The notes under the pieces were generated by a model. It worked only from the letters and a program-made list of their open reading frames with translations, was not told the origin of the DNA and did not search any database. A stretch of DNA of 64,000 bases from Fasciola hepatica. Lineage: Eukaryota > Platyhelminthes > Trematoda > Plagiorchiida > Fasciolidae. Where the stretch lies: assembly GCA_948099385.1 (NCBI GenBank), contig CANUEZ040000031.1:4023001-4087000 (forward strand). The letters are read 5' to 3'. Shown here piece after piece: positions 26,404-37,989 of this stretch. Position 1 is the stretch's first letter, and every line of letters starts with the position of its first letter. A program made the translations under genes and the position numbers.

Positions 26404-27899
26404 CTTTGCCATTCGGATCTATAACAACCTGAAGTCTCCAATTACAATTGACGTGTACGACGGGGAATAGCATGTATGGCCACATTTCATTTGGTCTTCA
26501 ATCTAATGGCTTCCTACCGATTCTGTTATGTGTCGCTTTCAGCCTCCTGTCAGGGATCAGTGCATTTGTGCTCAAGCATGTAGTGAACAAAAGTCAACGG
26601 ATTCAGTGTTAGCGATTGCAAGAAAAGCATGATTAAACCGCAAGAGTGTGCATGTCTGATTGGTATATGATAGGAAAATTGATTTACACTAACAATTGAT
26701 AATGTCACTCCTCGCAAAAGGGGACAGTAACACGTGCGGCGCTGTCCTCAATGATGACTTCGTTTCGTACCAAAACCGGAATAAAGAAAACTGTGCACAG
26801 TAGTGGACCGAGAAAAAGGTACTCCATAAGTTTATGAGACGTGTATGTTTCTAATCGGTTGTGGTGGTTTTGAAAAGGTACCCATCAGAGACCAGAAGCA
26901 CTAAATATTAAGCTACTGGTGTGAGGTCTTTCAACAAGCAGGTCGTTTTAAATTCAGCTGAAGGAGCCTGCCCAGTATTCTCAAAGGGAAATGTCACTGA
27001 TATAGGTCAGAAATTAAGTTGATCAATGTCAATGATCTTGCTAGGTAATGACCATTTTATTTGGCATAGACTAGTGAATAAATCAACAAGTGGTTTTAAT
27101 TTTGTTTACTTCTGTACTGAACTTCTGTTAGCCCTTTATGAAAAACGAAGAAGTGCGGAAATTAACACTTCAGCTGAAACTTTAAGTGTGGCACCCTCGC
27201 CACATTCGACAGAACTCTTAAGTCGCAGCTGCAGGGTCAATCAGTTACTCCATTAAACCCAATATAAACTGTTCGGATGATGAGATTACCTAACTTGATC
27301 GTAAGTAGTATCTGCGGACGAATGGGCAAGGTTTCTCAGAAGCATACAAACCGGTTTTGCATTTATTTTCGCCTATCCGGTGTATACTTATCCAGTAGTC
27401 GTCAGTCCATTCATCCTTATACTTGTATACTCCGTATGCGTTCTTTATCCACAATAATCTGATTTGTTCATTAAGTGTGCGAGGTGGATGCTGCTCTTAT
27501 AAAGGTTTAGTGAGGACTCACAAAGGTTGCAGCTATTACTCGCAACGGTGCTTTCATTATTCCCGAGGTTGGATGCTGCAAATCCATATAGAACTAGCAT
27601 CAGACCACACTTGTGATTCCTTGGTGAACATTTCCTAGAGGATTATCTACTCACACACTCCTGATGCCCAGATTAGATTGTTGTGAAGATGGCGTAACTT
27701 GCTGGTTGAACACGTGATGTTCAAAAAATTATTGGCCATAGGAAATTCATTTTACTCGGTCTTTTGCGGTTTTGGGGGAAATGAAAATTGTGTTGATCTT
27801 TCGGTTAAAAAAGATCAAACCATTCCCGAACAATACTTAAACCTTTCACTATTGTCTTATTTTTTAATACGGTGAGTACAAATGAAAGATTTTACCCTA
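26404..27899. other. Anonymous intergenic sequence
   Basis: Open frames reach only about 76 codons and show no recognisable product. Confidence 0.4.
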
Positions 27900-27901
27900 A
27901 T

Positions 27902-28015
27902 GTCACAAAGACCCATTGCGCTATCGAGAATAACTGAACTGGCCGGCACCGCACCTCGACTCAGATGATGATGCTCTTAAAGCCCCAGTAGGTTTGGGGA
28001 GGAAAACGGCATCTT
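27902..28015 (+). repeat. R3 dispersed repeat, divergent copy 2
   Basis: The first 34 bases (CACAAAGACCCATTGCGCTA onward) match the start of the 29683 copy (CACAAAGGTCCATTGCACTA). A second block, CCCAGTAGGTTTGGGGAG, matches its CCCAATAGGTTAAAGAG. The middle is divergent. Confidence 0.35.
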
Positions 28016-29040
28016 TTCTATCACGAAGATTGTTCATCGGTGAAACACCTTGGTCTAGTTAACTCAGAATCAGAGACCTCTACAATAAGGCCGAAAATTC
28101 TGCGAATTCTGTTGATTGTCACTTGGTAGAGTGATTCGCTCCCACGTGCTGCGGTGGTCCCACCTCACCGCAACGTGCACTGATCGTGCCAGCACCTCGA
28201 TATATCGAATAAATCTTCGTATCTAGCGACTAGTATGAGTTCTGTCAGTCAACTTAGCTGAGATTATGTTTGGTATCTCTTTTTGGAGACTACAGAGACA
28301 TACTTGGAAGTCATAAACTGTTCATCTTCGACGTTACAATCAGTCTTGAAAACATTCTCACGAATTTTATAAACTTAAGAATGATTATTAACCATAGATA
28401 TTGCCTACCTGTAGTGTCATTTATGTCAGTCAAAAACAACAGTGCAGACATAACAAACAGCATTCCAGATTGAATACTGGTCATCCATCAGGATCAAGGT
28501 ATTGTTCACTTGGAGCAGACAGCTCGTTCAGCGTGCCCTCCAAAATGACTATTAGTGATTCGAAAGCCGCCAGATAGTGAAAATTGGTGACGGTCGTGCC
28601 AATCGATATGAAGGTCTTTGAGTATAAACTCGCAAAGAAAGCTAGATCGTGATCTATAGATTTAATCCGACCAAACAATTATCAGTGTATTGTTGATCTA
28701 GGTCAGTGATCGTGGCACGATGACATAGAACACATCTCTCACCCCAAGCCTTTTGGATCGACCAAATGGCCTACTAATGGGTCAAATAACAAACCGACTA
28801 ATCGATTTTCTGACGGTCTTTTATCCTCCCCTATCTCATATCGAATGTAAATGATCGTAACTTCTCGAAAATCAATCACTGAAAATACTCGCGTAAACGT
28901 GTGTGCGTAATTATTCGGTCATTAAGCTTAGCGATTAGATTTGTCTGTGAATAATCCACTGGATTCCCAATACTTTTGAAAACTGGTGTTGATTGTAGTT
29001 CAGGTTGGTGGTACTCAAAGATGTCACGACGAAGTTATCA
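28016..29040. other. Anonymous intergenic sequence
   Basis: No recognisable feature. Open frames are at most 67 codons. Confidence 0.4.
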
Positions 29041-29047
29041 CGAATGG

Positions 29048-29095
29048 TAACGAGATGTTTTCAACCTAAACGCCAAGCTCAGTGATCAGAAGCCG
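29048..29095 (+). repeat. Fragment related to the 55.2-kb palindrome arm
   Basis: ATGTTTTCAACCTAAACGCC with the following AAGCTCAGTGATCAGAAG resembles the right arm at 55264-55304 (ATGAAACGTTTGCGATCTAA then ACGCAAAGCTCAACGACCAG). This suggests the arm belongs to a dispersed repeat. Confidence 0.4.
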
Positions 29096-29682
29096 TTGAA
29101 CAGTTCTCAGGATTGTTGTCAACAGTATCATCAGCATCATTACTGGTATTTCTATTGTACGTGTTTTCCAACTCTGTACACAACCAGTAAAAGTTATTAA
29201 AGCGGTCCTTCCAGCTATTCGGGAAATATTCCATACAAAAGAATTTCCGCCGGATTCAGATAGTTCTTTGAACTTCACCAATCTGGTCACCAATTATCTC
29301 GTGGAAAGTCATATTATTAGCTTCATTGGATCAGTGTCGAACATGAGAACTCCGTTGGATAAACTCTACAGCGATGCCACACTATTAGGGCGAAAGATCC
29401 GTCACCATTGGTCCTCAGACTTGACATGAACTAAATAAGGTCTCAGTAGATCAGGAATGACATCAGGCCTGGGGCGGCATTTAAGTGTTAATGACCACCA
29501 CGTACTCCTATTCGGTCATCAAAGTCTTATACCACTCGTCCAACCCTGGTGGAATTCGGAGTCGGCAGAACAAAACAAGATGTGGTCAGCTGGTTCACAT
29601 CTTATGGAACCACCGAGTAAAGAGCATTTCTTATTACATGCTTACGCAAGAGTGCAGTGGAAGGGGTATATACCCCATAACC

Positions 29683-29775
29683 ACAAAGGTCCATTGCACT
29701 ATTAGGGATAACCAGCAACCAGACCCTGTGACTTGGAGTGGAGAACCACATAAGGTCCCAATAGGTTAAAGAGCT
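29683..29775 (+). repeat. R3 dispersed repeat, copy 3
   Basis: Plus-strand relative of 24090-24255, sharing the TGGAGTGGAGAACCACA and CCCAATAGGTT blocks. No domain or promoter boxes were identified. Confidence 0.45.
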
Positions 29776-30423
29776 TGATAACCCAGAGAAGATAATCCGA
29801 AAGTGAACAAACAACTTAACATACACAGTGAATTTTACAAGTCCCTCAAAGTGATTCATGTGATGGAGAATGATCATTGTCAAAAGTATGGAAGATTGAA
29901 CACATAAAAGGTCAGCCATGTGGAGTAATAACATATTTGACTCCGGTATTCTACCTTCTGTACAAACGATCACCTTTACTCATCGACAGCCCTTACGGGG
30001 TCCCAGGACTTAGAAAGTATTCCACTTTAGGGATACAAATAAAGAACTGCTCAGACAAGAGAATCTTACGAAATCTCAATCGCTGTTGTAAGATGCCCTT
30101 GAAAATCCTCATATTCGTGTTCGGCTGAAGAGGCACCCGCGAAAAACTGTTTGTGTAATGGGACACTTCGCGAAGTCTTAGCTAAATGTGAACGAGTGGA
30201 CTGGTTGTTGGCCCGATTGCGACTCAGTTTGGGAGCGCCACTGGCACAGGTACAACTGAACTTTCAAGTTGTTCTGCCACTTGTTACATTTGTGAAGAAA
30301 GCTGGTATCTGTCTTCTTATTTACTCCCTTTTTGATATGTAACAACTGTTCAACATTTCAGGAAGGCAGTGGCCGCCAATTAAAGAGACTGGCAATTGGG
30401 GAGTGATCGGCGGTGACGGAAGC
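29776..30423. other. Anonymous intergenic sequence
   Basis: Contains only short overlapping open frames on both strands, without family resemblance. Confidence 0.4.
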
Positions 30424-30494
30424 AGCAGGATTCGAACCCGGGGGCAGAAGAGTGGAAAGCCCACCATGATGACCGTTTGACCACCGCTGGTCAT
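30424..30494 (-). repeat. tRNA-derived (SINE-type) fragment
   Basis: On the minus strand a box-A-like TGGTCAAACGGTCA precedes a near-perfect box B (CCGGGTTCGAATCC) at tRNA-like spacing with an expanded variable region. There is no clean acceptor stem. It is most likely a tRNA-derived SINE head. Confidence 0.5.
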
Positions 30495-31480
30495 GTTATG
30501 AAGCCTAGTAGATCGCTAGGTCGGAAATCAGAGGCATGGTGGAACGAAAATTCTCGGTTCTGGATGATGAGTGCGTTTTTTTTACCCAAACTGAGAGCAT
30601 TTTAGCTGTTGGGCACCCTAGGAATTGTAGGACGTATATCATTGAGTGACAATGAAATATCGAGAAAAAGTATTATTCACTGTGATCCGAAGTTTTGACT
30701 GTCATAAATCGGTGGTAGATCGTGGCTGCTGTCTCCTGGATCGTCAGCAAATCTGATTTGCTTAGGTGACTTAAAAGGTTTCCCGTTTTATCTAAGTCTC
30801 CGGATCATGATAGCCGATTGACTCTGATCCTGCTGTAGAGGATTTTTGTAATTCAATCTGGTTACACCGCCCTCTTGTGTGAAAATGAAATAAACCTCTC
30901 TCAGTCGGGCGACCTCAATGAATGCTCAACATTGCGTGGCCTATGATATGCAGTTAACTATTGAAAACGAACAGACTTTCTGGGTGACCAGTCTTAGGTA
31001 ATAATCAAAATGTTCAAAGCGTCTGTATGATAGAATCCGCTGAAGACGAGAATAACTTGGCCAACTGCGTCGTACGCAACAACTGGAATATACTTTACTG
31101 ACGGTTAACTATCAAGGTGACCCGGTAAATTCTTCCATTTTCGAAGGTGACTTGTAACCTTTATTACAGAGACCAAGATCGACAGCTATCAAACAAAGAG
31201 TGACACAAAGCGATAAACAAACCATCACTTTGCTCGTAATGACAAGTCATAACATTACGTTCTCTTGTCATAATATTTTTTAAAATAAAACTGTGGACAG
31301 TTCAAAAACTTACCCAACGAAGAAGTAGCATACCCTGTCAGATCCGATCGCAGGGCTGATAGTACTGACGTGGATGTGTTCTACTGTGGGTCAGGTAAAA
31401 AGTGTCCGAGACAATAGCCGGCCAACTAACTAGTCTCTCGTTTGATGGGTATGTAGTGTATGAGGATCTATCGACAACTC
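30495..31480. other. Anonymous intergenic sequence
   Basis: No coding or repeat signal was recognised. Confidence 0.4.
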
Positions 31481-32475
31481 GAGCTAGTGGTCTTTGTCCT
31501 TCATGCTTATCTGTTGTATGTATGCGTTTGTGTGTATGTGTGTGTAACAATAGGCCTCAAGGTTTCATATTGGATGCTAATAGCCAGTATATGTCTGATG
31601 CATGAGTCGGCGCATATACTATCGCTTTGTGTCGAGACGGTTGTGACACATCAGCCATAGTCGGAGCCGGGTGGTGAGGAAGTGGGTTTGTATGCCATCC
31701 ATCCGCACATCCAAGGTATGTGTGCGTTTCTCTCGTTGATTAGGATGCGGTCAGTGCCTGTGTGCCCCCTCTCCGGACGATCATTTGTGTGTTTTGTGTG
31801 CTATTCAGCAAAGTTTGTTAGTTCACTGCCGATATGGTCGGTCGGCGCTTCACCGAAAACACGCACAAATACATATACGCATATACATGTTTCAAAGTCC
31901 CATGGTCACATTAGAAAAACAACATTGGAGAGCGAACGATGTCTACGTGGATATAATTGAAGTTGGATCCCGATGTAACGCTTGATGTCTGTGGGTGGAT
32001 TTGTTTTTGTGTTCTTCGGTGCATGAACAAGATGCTGTGTGTGTGTGTGTTTGTGTGTAGTAACGGGAGGGTCGAGACCTATGATCACGACGACGGAACG
32101 CGACACCCTGCGTTATCCGATCGCGAACATGATAACCAATCACAATCGACTCGGCCTGATCCAAAAACAAATTGAAAGTGATGTTGAATTCTTCGTTAAA
32201 AAGGGTGGTGAAGAGGTTTTATAAGATTAATGCAGGCTCCAAAGTGCGGACGGAGGGGAAATCGGACAGAACAGGTTGAGAGTGATAAAATCGGAGGGGC
32301 CCAGCATGTAACGGAAGTCTCACCGCAAACGGGACCCACAGTTCCACCTTATGAACGTTTCTCATTTACCCCCTCTCGTAGTCGAATTCTCACACAGCGA
32401 CGGTACAACAATGAGAAACCTATCGGGAAGTTTGACTTTGCAAATTCACTAACTGGGTGAAAATATCGGCTTCTG

Positions 32476-32491
32476 GTGTGTGTGTGTGTAT

Positions 32492-32525
<34 letters not shown>
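32476..32525. repeat. (TG)n microsatellite
   Basis: A TG array of about 50 bases with two TATG interruptions. Confidence 0.95.
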
Positions 32526-32530
<5 letters not shown>

Positions 32531-32923
32531 TAAATGATGTATGTTCAAAACGTTGTGAGATTTTCGTTGTACGCCAGAGATCTAGTCCAAATTAAGTCCA
32601 GACCTCGGAACGACATAGACAGTCGGACAAATCTACGGCACAGTATATGACACCATGAGTTCCTGTGTGCGGTGTGTTGTGCCAGTTTTTGTATGCATGT
32701 ATGCGTGAACATCAATGTGAAGATCTACGTGGTCTTTCGGAATAACTCATCAGCATTTTCAACCTTTCACATTGATTGTCTCAATTCTAGAACATCATGC
32801 ATGAATGTGATTGCACATGGTACATCACTTTCACCAATATCTTCTTCATCTGGCCGAATGAAAAAAAGATAAAAAGTGGTCAGTAGTTCGCGCTTTAAAA
32901 GTGGATAAATGTAGCACACCAAT

Positions 32924-32925
<2 letters not shown>

Positions 32926-32975
<50 letters not shown>
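32926..32975. repeat. (AC)n microsatellite
   Basis: An uninterrupted AC run of about 50 bases. Confidence 0.97.
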
Positions 32976-32978
<3 letters not shown>

Positions 32979-33260
32979 AATGCACAAACTAAACGCTACC
33001 GCTCATTCTTACGAACAACATGCAGAGCTGAAAAGTCTTCAACCGCACATTTAAGCATGTGTCTCGTACATGTGTGAATCAAGACTGACTGATCCATTTT
33101 GATCGTGGTTGAGATGTGGACAGTGTGACAGTCGGTGCAGCATCACTAATTAGCAATGTATCCGCAGAAGATTTGAACACTTTTTGAAATGCTTCATCTT
33201 ACTTCATGCAGTGTAGAGGTAAAGCAAACGAGTACAAACCAGCTTGAAAAGCTTAGTGTT

Positions 33261-33263
<3 letters not shown>

Positions 33264-33300
<37 letters not shown>
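33264..33300. repeat. (GT)n microsatellite
   Basis: An uninterrupted GT run of about 37 bases, close to the 3' side of the minus-strand non-LTR element. Confidence 0.97.
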
Positions 33301-33301
<1 letters not shown>

Positions 33302-33370
33302 AAATCACCACCACTCCGTCCCTGGATTGATTCCAAAGTGGCCCCTAGTGGTTATGCACTGCACCTCTGA

Positions 33371-35540
33371 TCATTCCTTACATATCGGGTGAAACAATTT
33401 TACGGTGGCATTTGTTTCACCACACACGAAGTGAAGTACATTAACAGAGGTAAACCAAGTGATCTGAGGTACTTGCAGTGAGAGGAGTTTGCGGAGAATG
33501 TTCACGTCGAAACCAGTGTATTGATCCCGTTTTGAAGAGAACATGAAGCTTGTAGGTGAGCGGAAAGACAACCCGGGGGTGGGGGTGCGGGTGGGAAGAG
33601 CTTTCCATAACTTAAAAGTCCCAGAAAAGAAAGAAGGTTGAAACGTGGAGGTCCGTTGTATAGGAATAGAAACGTGATAGGGATGACCGGCTTCTTGTGC
33701 TCCGGATTGGAAATTAAACCTGACGGGGCTAGGGGCGGTCGAGGAAACTTTGGAGAAACAAAATATGAGAGCTGTAGAATAGCAACAATGGAGCAACTGC
33801 ACGGCGGTGGGACATCGACCGCAGATTGTATTGTTGAAGCTGGGTGATCGATAAGGCGAACGGATTTACGTTGGATCCGACGAAGTTTCACCGCACACTT
33901 CATTACGGAATTGGTATGTGGGACAAATTTGAACTTTGTACGGTAAAAGAAGGTGGATAGGATATTACGCAATCTTGCGCGAACTACAAGCAAGCGAGCA
34001 GAAGTACGCATGAAGACCCAGTGGAAGTATCGAACAAATAGAATGAAGAGAAACCAAACTGGAATTCAATTGAGAAGAAATAGCATAACGTTTGACGGGG
34101 ATCAAATCAGTATATGTTGGAGAATCGTTGAGGAGAACACTATTTTCGGTACTCCTAAGTGAACATCTGTCCATAGTAAAAAAAACTGATGTAACAATAA
34201 TACAACGGTCGTGATTGATACTGATGTTGGCGTGCTAGACGTAGAAGGAGAAACGAGGAGTGAGCAATGGCATATTCAGCAAAAAGATGGATAGGGTTGG
34301 GACTTATCGATAACACATCATCGATAAGTAACAAAAATAGGATGAGTGAAAGCACGGAAACCTGAAAGAAGCTAGCATTCACGAAAAACGTCGTGCCCGT
34401 ATACCATCAACTCGGTGATGGTTTAATAAAGGATAAAAATATGTCCACGAAACAAGGGACGCAAGAAGCCGGGCAGGGGGGCAGCTTAGTCAGTAAATTA
34501 TCGTGCCAGACACAATACAAAGACGTCGATATATTCAGCTAGGCAAGGTGTTTGTCTGTGGCGACTGTATACTGCTAATCATGAGTACCAGACCAAAGCC
34601 AGTAGATCGATTAGGCTGGAATTTGCATTGGAGATCACTTAACAGTCCTTCACATTTGAGGAAAGATAGCAATAGACCAAAACTATAGTCTGCATAACTG
34701 TAGTGGTTCGAACGCTTCCACACGTGACCCAGTACACTACTGCATAGTTTCCAGTATCCAATCCATCAGCTGACGCCGAAACTTGACAGTCAGGTCGTGC
34801 AGATGCGGCGAGGTCACTTTCTGACTGGGCAGTATGTTATTTACCAATGGTCGCATACCTCGTTTTGTATAAATATATATTCGAGTTAGTACCAACCAAA
34901 TCTGACAGAATGTACTCCCGCTATTTTTGTATGGTCTTGTCGGTTCCTAGTGCATGTAGTCTGGATACGAGCTATTCCATTGCATACGATTGGCCAAATA
35001 AATACAGTTATCCCAAAAATTTTCAAAATCACAGAATTTAGAGAAATGAGGCCGTGGTTGTCAGAGCCTTAGCAGTCACAGCGGTTCGAAATAAGAAAAA
35101 TCACCGGCTTCATACCTTGGGGGCAGGTGGAGTAATATAGAGGTGAGAAAAGTTTAAATGACGACCCAAAACGGGGACTTACTTTGCGGTAGACATTTTC
35201 CGGGCGATGGGTGGGATACTGGCTGAACCAGGTAGCTAGTTTTGATCGAGGGATTCTCGGGCCAGCTTGTACGAGTGAATGAAGACGGAAGAATAGAAGG
35301 GTCCGGTGGAGCCAAATTAAACGCAAACCGGAAAGCGAATATCTCGGCTTTTACATGCTGCTCACAGACCAGAGAGCCAGGGAAGCCATAGACAGAACAG
35401 AAATTTGAGGGGAACAAATTCCACGAAAAGAATTCGGCAAGAAGCCAAAATGTTTGCCTACTAGTAGTAGAAGTGGGCGTGTGTCCAGCCTCACGACGGA
35501 TGAGAGAACCCTTGACTTTTTGGGGTTTTCCATACTGAGT
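33371..35540 (-). pseudogene. CR1/Jockey-like non-LTR retrotransposon relic
   Basis: Read on the minus strand, reverse-transcriptase blocks appear in order despite frameshifts. KAEIFAFRFAFNLAPPDPS (35.3 kb) marks the linker before RT. DC-stop-GSDNHGLIS (about 35.05 kb) equals the family 'GDCSDPSNYRPIS'. LLSFLKCEGLLSDLQCKFQ then NRSTGF (34.6 kb) equals '..LLSD.QFGFR..RST'. FQVSVLSLILFLLLIDDVLS (34.36 kb) equals 'PQGSVLSPILFLLFINDLLS'. FAEYAIAHSS equals the catalytic 'YADDSTLHSS', so both Asp are lost. The C-terminal blocks KLRRIQRKSVRLIDHPAS and FQPSFFSGTFKLWKALP (33.6-33.9 kb) match the family's end. Endonuclease is not seen, so it is 5'-truncated. A solo LTR interrupts it at 34699-35012. Confidence 0.8.
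34699..35012 (+). mobile_element. Solo LTR of the window's Ty3/Gypsy family
   Basis: This aligns end to end with the 3' LTR at 62227-62540, both about 314 bases. Shared blocks in order are TGTRGT, GCNTCCACAC, TTGACAGTCAG, TTGT..ACCAACCAAATCTGACAGAAT, TGTCGTTTCCTAGTG and GGATACGAGCTA. A TATA-like TATAAATATATATTC lies mid-element where an LTR promoter is expected. No gag or pol follows, so it is a solo LTR left by LTR-LTR recombination. It sits inside the minus-strand RT domain of the surrounding CR1/Jockey-like relic, with RT blocks resuming on both sides. A clean target-site duplication was not found. Confidence 0.8.
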
Positions 35541-35904
35541 TGAACTTTGATGGATGAATTAGTTAAAAAAATTGTTTGTCATTTGTACAATCGTTTAGAA
35601 TCTTTTTCACATGAACATCCACATCCAGGAACAAAGATATAATTTCCCTAGTTAGCCTAATTACGCATATGATAAAAGTAATAAATGATCTTAATACTCA
35701 ACTGTGCTGCCAGTCCAAAACTATTTTCCTGCACCCTTTTCTTTCTTGGCACTTTTGTGGTGATTCAGCAAGCATTTCAAGGGACACAGCCCGGTACAGC
35801 TTCGTGGCCACGTGGGCTGAGAGGCTCCGGTCAGTCAGAACGGCCGTGAAAAGGTATAACAAATGTTCACTGTGATAGGCTAACATGTGGTCCACCAGTA
35901 ATTC
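35541..35904. other. Anonymous sequence
   Basis: Overlapping short frames on both strands. It may contain more of the upstream end of the non-LTR relic but shows no recognisable block. Confidence 0.35.
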
Positions 35905-36075
35905 CCCTCGATGTACCAATTATGCAAATCAATCCTTCAGTAGAACTAACGCACGGTTCCTCAGCCTCAGTTATCTCGCCATTTTATTTTGTTTAGTTCT
36001 AGGTCGGAGTGATTTCAGTACGTTTTCAGTCCAAACGTTGCGAATAGTACAATATTTCTACTCCATTAGTCTGGA
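35905..36075 (-). repeat. R1 dispersed repeat, copy A
   Basis: The minus strand shares a collinear consensus with copies B-E: TACTATT-GCAA, then GAAATCRCTCCGACC-AGAAC, then GAGATARC and GGAACC-TGCGTTA. Five copies exist in the window. It carries no coding sense and no clear box A/B, and its origin is unknown. Confidence 0.6.
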
Positions 36076-36489
36076 TTGTATGTTCGTTATCCCTAAATTC
36101 CTTTGTAATTATTGTATATGCTAAGAAATCATTGTCTTTATTTAACGGTGCGACTGTCCATTGAATAAGGTGCAGAGGGTTGAGGGAACTGTTAGAGAGG
36201 TTCTTGTTTCAGTTAACTTAGACGATGTTCCCTGACGCGCTCAAAAGTCGTCTTGCGGTCCAGTCTATGTTACACCTGTCAAACAGGTCCATACAAAGAG
36301 AAGCGGCACCTAGGGATGTAATGTTCTTCATCCGTAGAACGAGAACTGGTTCAGCGGGGAACAAGACACGAAGCCCAGAAGCAAAGTACGTGGTGTAGAA
36401 AATAAACAGAGATTAACAACAATTCGATGCAGTCCATACGAATGAGGCTTTTGATCCATCTCTACGATCATCTGATGTGGAAATTGCAT
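36076..36489. other. Anonymous sequence
   Basis: Nothing recognisable between repeat copy A and the Gypsy relic. Confidence 0.4.
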
Positions 36490-36499
36490 TTCCCCGACC

Positions 36500-36580
36500 A
36501 AACCTTTGAAGCTGAATAACTCGTACCCGGACTACAACCTCCAAGAACTGATAAGATGAGAATAGCAAGTATCTATTCCA
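36500..36580 (-). repeat. Remnant of 3' LTR of Gypsy copy 2
   Basis: GAATAACTCGTACCCGGACT (plus strand) is the reverse complement of the LTR block AGTCYGGATACGAGCTATTC and is repeated at 39345-39364 in the 5' LTR of the same element. Only the LTR's downstream end is recognisable. Confidence 0.6.
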
Positions 36581-36689
36581 TTACGCCCTCGAGTGCATTA
36601 GGATGATAACTCATGGTTTCATGTTTTCAGACATGGCCCCGGCATGAACCCGACAATGGTGGGGTGTATCGAGTAAGCCCGTGATCTCG

Positions 36690-37100
36690 GTCGTCGACTG
36701 ATCAAGTCTTCTAGTAATAATCCCATGAGCTGGTCGGAGATCGCGTCCTCGGAATTAAGTTGCCTAGCTGCAACCTTGGAATCTAAGTGACTGTCTCAGA
36801 CTTCTCAAATTTAATGGTATGACTGGAATTTCTATTTTCCTTGAATGCCCGGCTTTCGGATACCGTAATAAGAAAGTAGATGTTGGATCACGAATAACAT
36901 CTTTGTTTGCGACTTTGTTTTATGCTGGCATTTACCACAGTTCTTGGCTGTTGTACAATTGTCCGCAGTCAATTGGCGTCACCAGAATATTTATCGAGTA
37001 GTGACTCAGCTTACAGACTACATACTCTGAGAAGTTCCAGCTAATCAGAATCACGGTGAACACGTTCAACAAAAGCTCATTGACCAATTCGGATGTGATC
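36690..37100 (-). pseudogene. Gypsy copy 2 integrase C-terminal remnant
   Basis: Minus-strand DNA aligns with 61760-62020 of copy 1. The blocks GGACGCGATCTCCGACCAGC (copy 1: GGTAACGATCTCCGACCAGC) and ATTACTAGAAGACTTGATC are the clearest. It corresponds to the region after the catalytic Glu of the integrase core. No open frame survives. Confidence 0.6.
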
Positions 37101-37102
37101 CA

Positions 37103-37262
37103 CCTATCACCTCGTCTGACTTTTCATATTTATACAAATGAATTCTGCAGTTACAGCAACGTATGGTTACGTAGTCTCGACCTTCTCGCTATTTCAGTTT
37201 ATTTGGTTCCGAGTTGGAGTGATCTCATTACTTCCTCTCAATCCAAACATTACTATTAGTGT
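37103..37262 (-). repeat. R1 dispersed repeat, copy B (inside Gypsy copy 2)
   Basis: Minus-strand copy of R1 with a good match to copy C, including GAAATAGCGAGAAGGTCGAG and CTGCAGAATTCATTTGTATA (copy C: GAGATAGCGGGAAGGCCAAG and CTGCAGAATTGAGTTGTATA). It separates the RNase H side (37263 upward) from the integrase tail (37100 downward) of Gypsy copy 2, so it was inserted into, or replaced, part of the integrase. Confidence 0.65.
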
Positions 37263-37845
37263 ATGACTTTTATACAGATTTTCTAGAACCGTTTTACTCA
37301 AGGGAGGAGGTATGACTTCCTGTTCCCAGACTTTCTTGATAGTAGAAACCGCCAACGAGCATTAACGCTTGGTGTACGTTCGTGGCTATTCCCTCAACGA
37401 AGGAGCCGCCGGAGACACAAGATTTAACTGACCGCTAGCGGCAAATTACGAATACAAGAATCAGCACGCGAAATCAATTTTTCAGATAGAAGTAAAATGT
37501 GGTAATTATACGCGGCAGAGTCAATACTTTATAGTTGCATCACGATGGATTTGTACTTAGTAACGGACACATTCTGGTTAAACAGAAACTGTAACGTTTG
37601 GTGACACACAACAGTCGTAGAACTGGATTCATACGATCATTCATGGAGAAGATGCGTGGTCCAGAACACGGCCAGCACTTCCTTAAGTGTATGCGACTAT
37701 CCGCTTTGGCGTAACATTAATAAGTCAAGAAATGCACATAATTGGGTATCCATTTTGTTTAAGCACTGAAGTGATCCTAACTTCAGATGCGTCCGTGATC
37801 GGCACCATTTGTTTGGATACTGAAAATGGACCTAATGTTTATTGA
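37263..37845 (-). pseudogene. Gypsy copy 2 RNase H and linker
   Basis: The minus strand gives PITDASEVRITSVLKQNGYP, aligned with PIMDASEVGIGAVIEQDEYP of copy 1. This is the RNase H block that degrades the RNA template, with its catalytic Asp in 'TDAS'. The downstream linker ends in VIPPPLSKTVLEN, matching VVPPPLSETVLED in copy 1. About 90 bases present in copy 1 before this motif are missing. Frame is lost several times. Confidence 0.75.
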
Positions 37846-37989
37846 TGATATTGACAACATTATGGAGGATTCTCTCGAATTGCTCAGTCAATCTCCGCAC
37901 CTCGAATCACTGGTCAGGGAGCAACCGCTGTGTCCTCATCATAAAGTTTTGGTAAGAATCCGGAATGGTGCCGTTAGCAACTGAGGATG

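Larger units (their letters stand above)
31481..33370. other. TG/CA-rich intergenic region with several microsatellites
   Basis: TGTG/TATG-rich words recur on the plus strand for about 600 bases (31500-32060), followed by three long dinucleotide arrays within 800 bases (listed separately). The many 60-75-codon frames are products of this composition. Confidence 0.6.

Noticed and set aside
34690..35020. Target-site duplication around the solo LTR
   Set aside because: ATAAC on the left and GTTAT on the right are reverse complements, which fits extended LTR termini, not a direct duplication.
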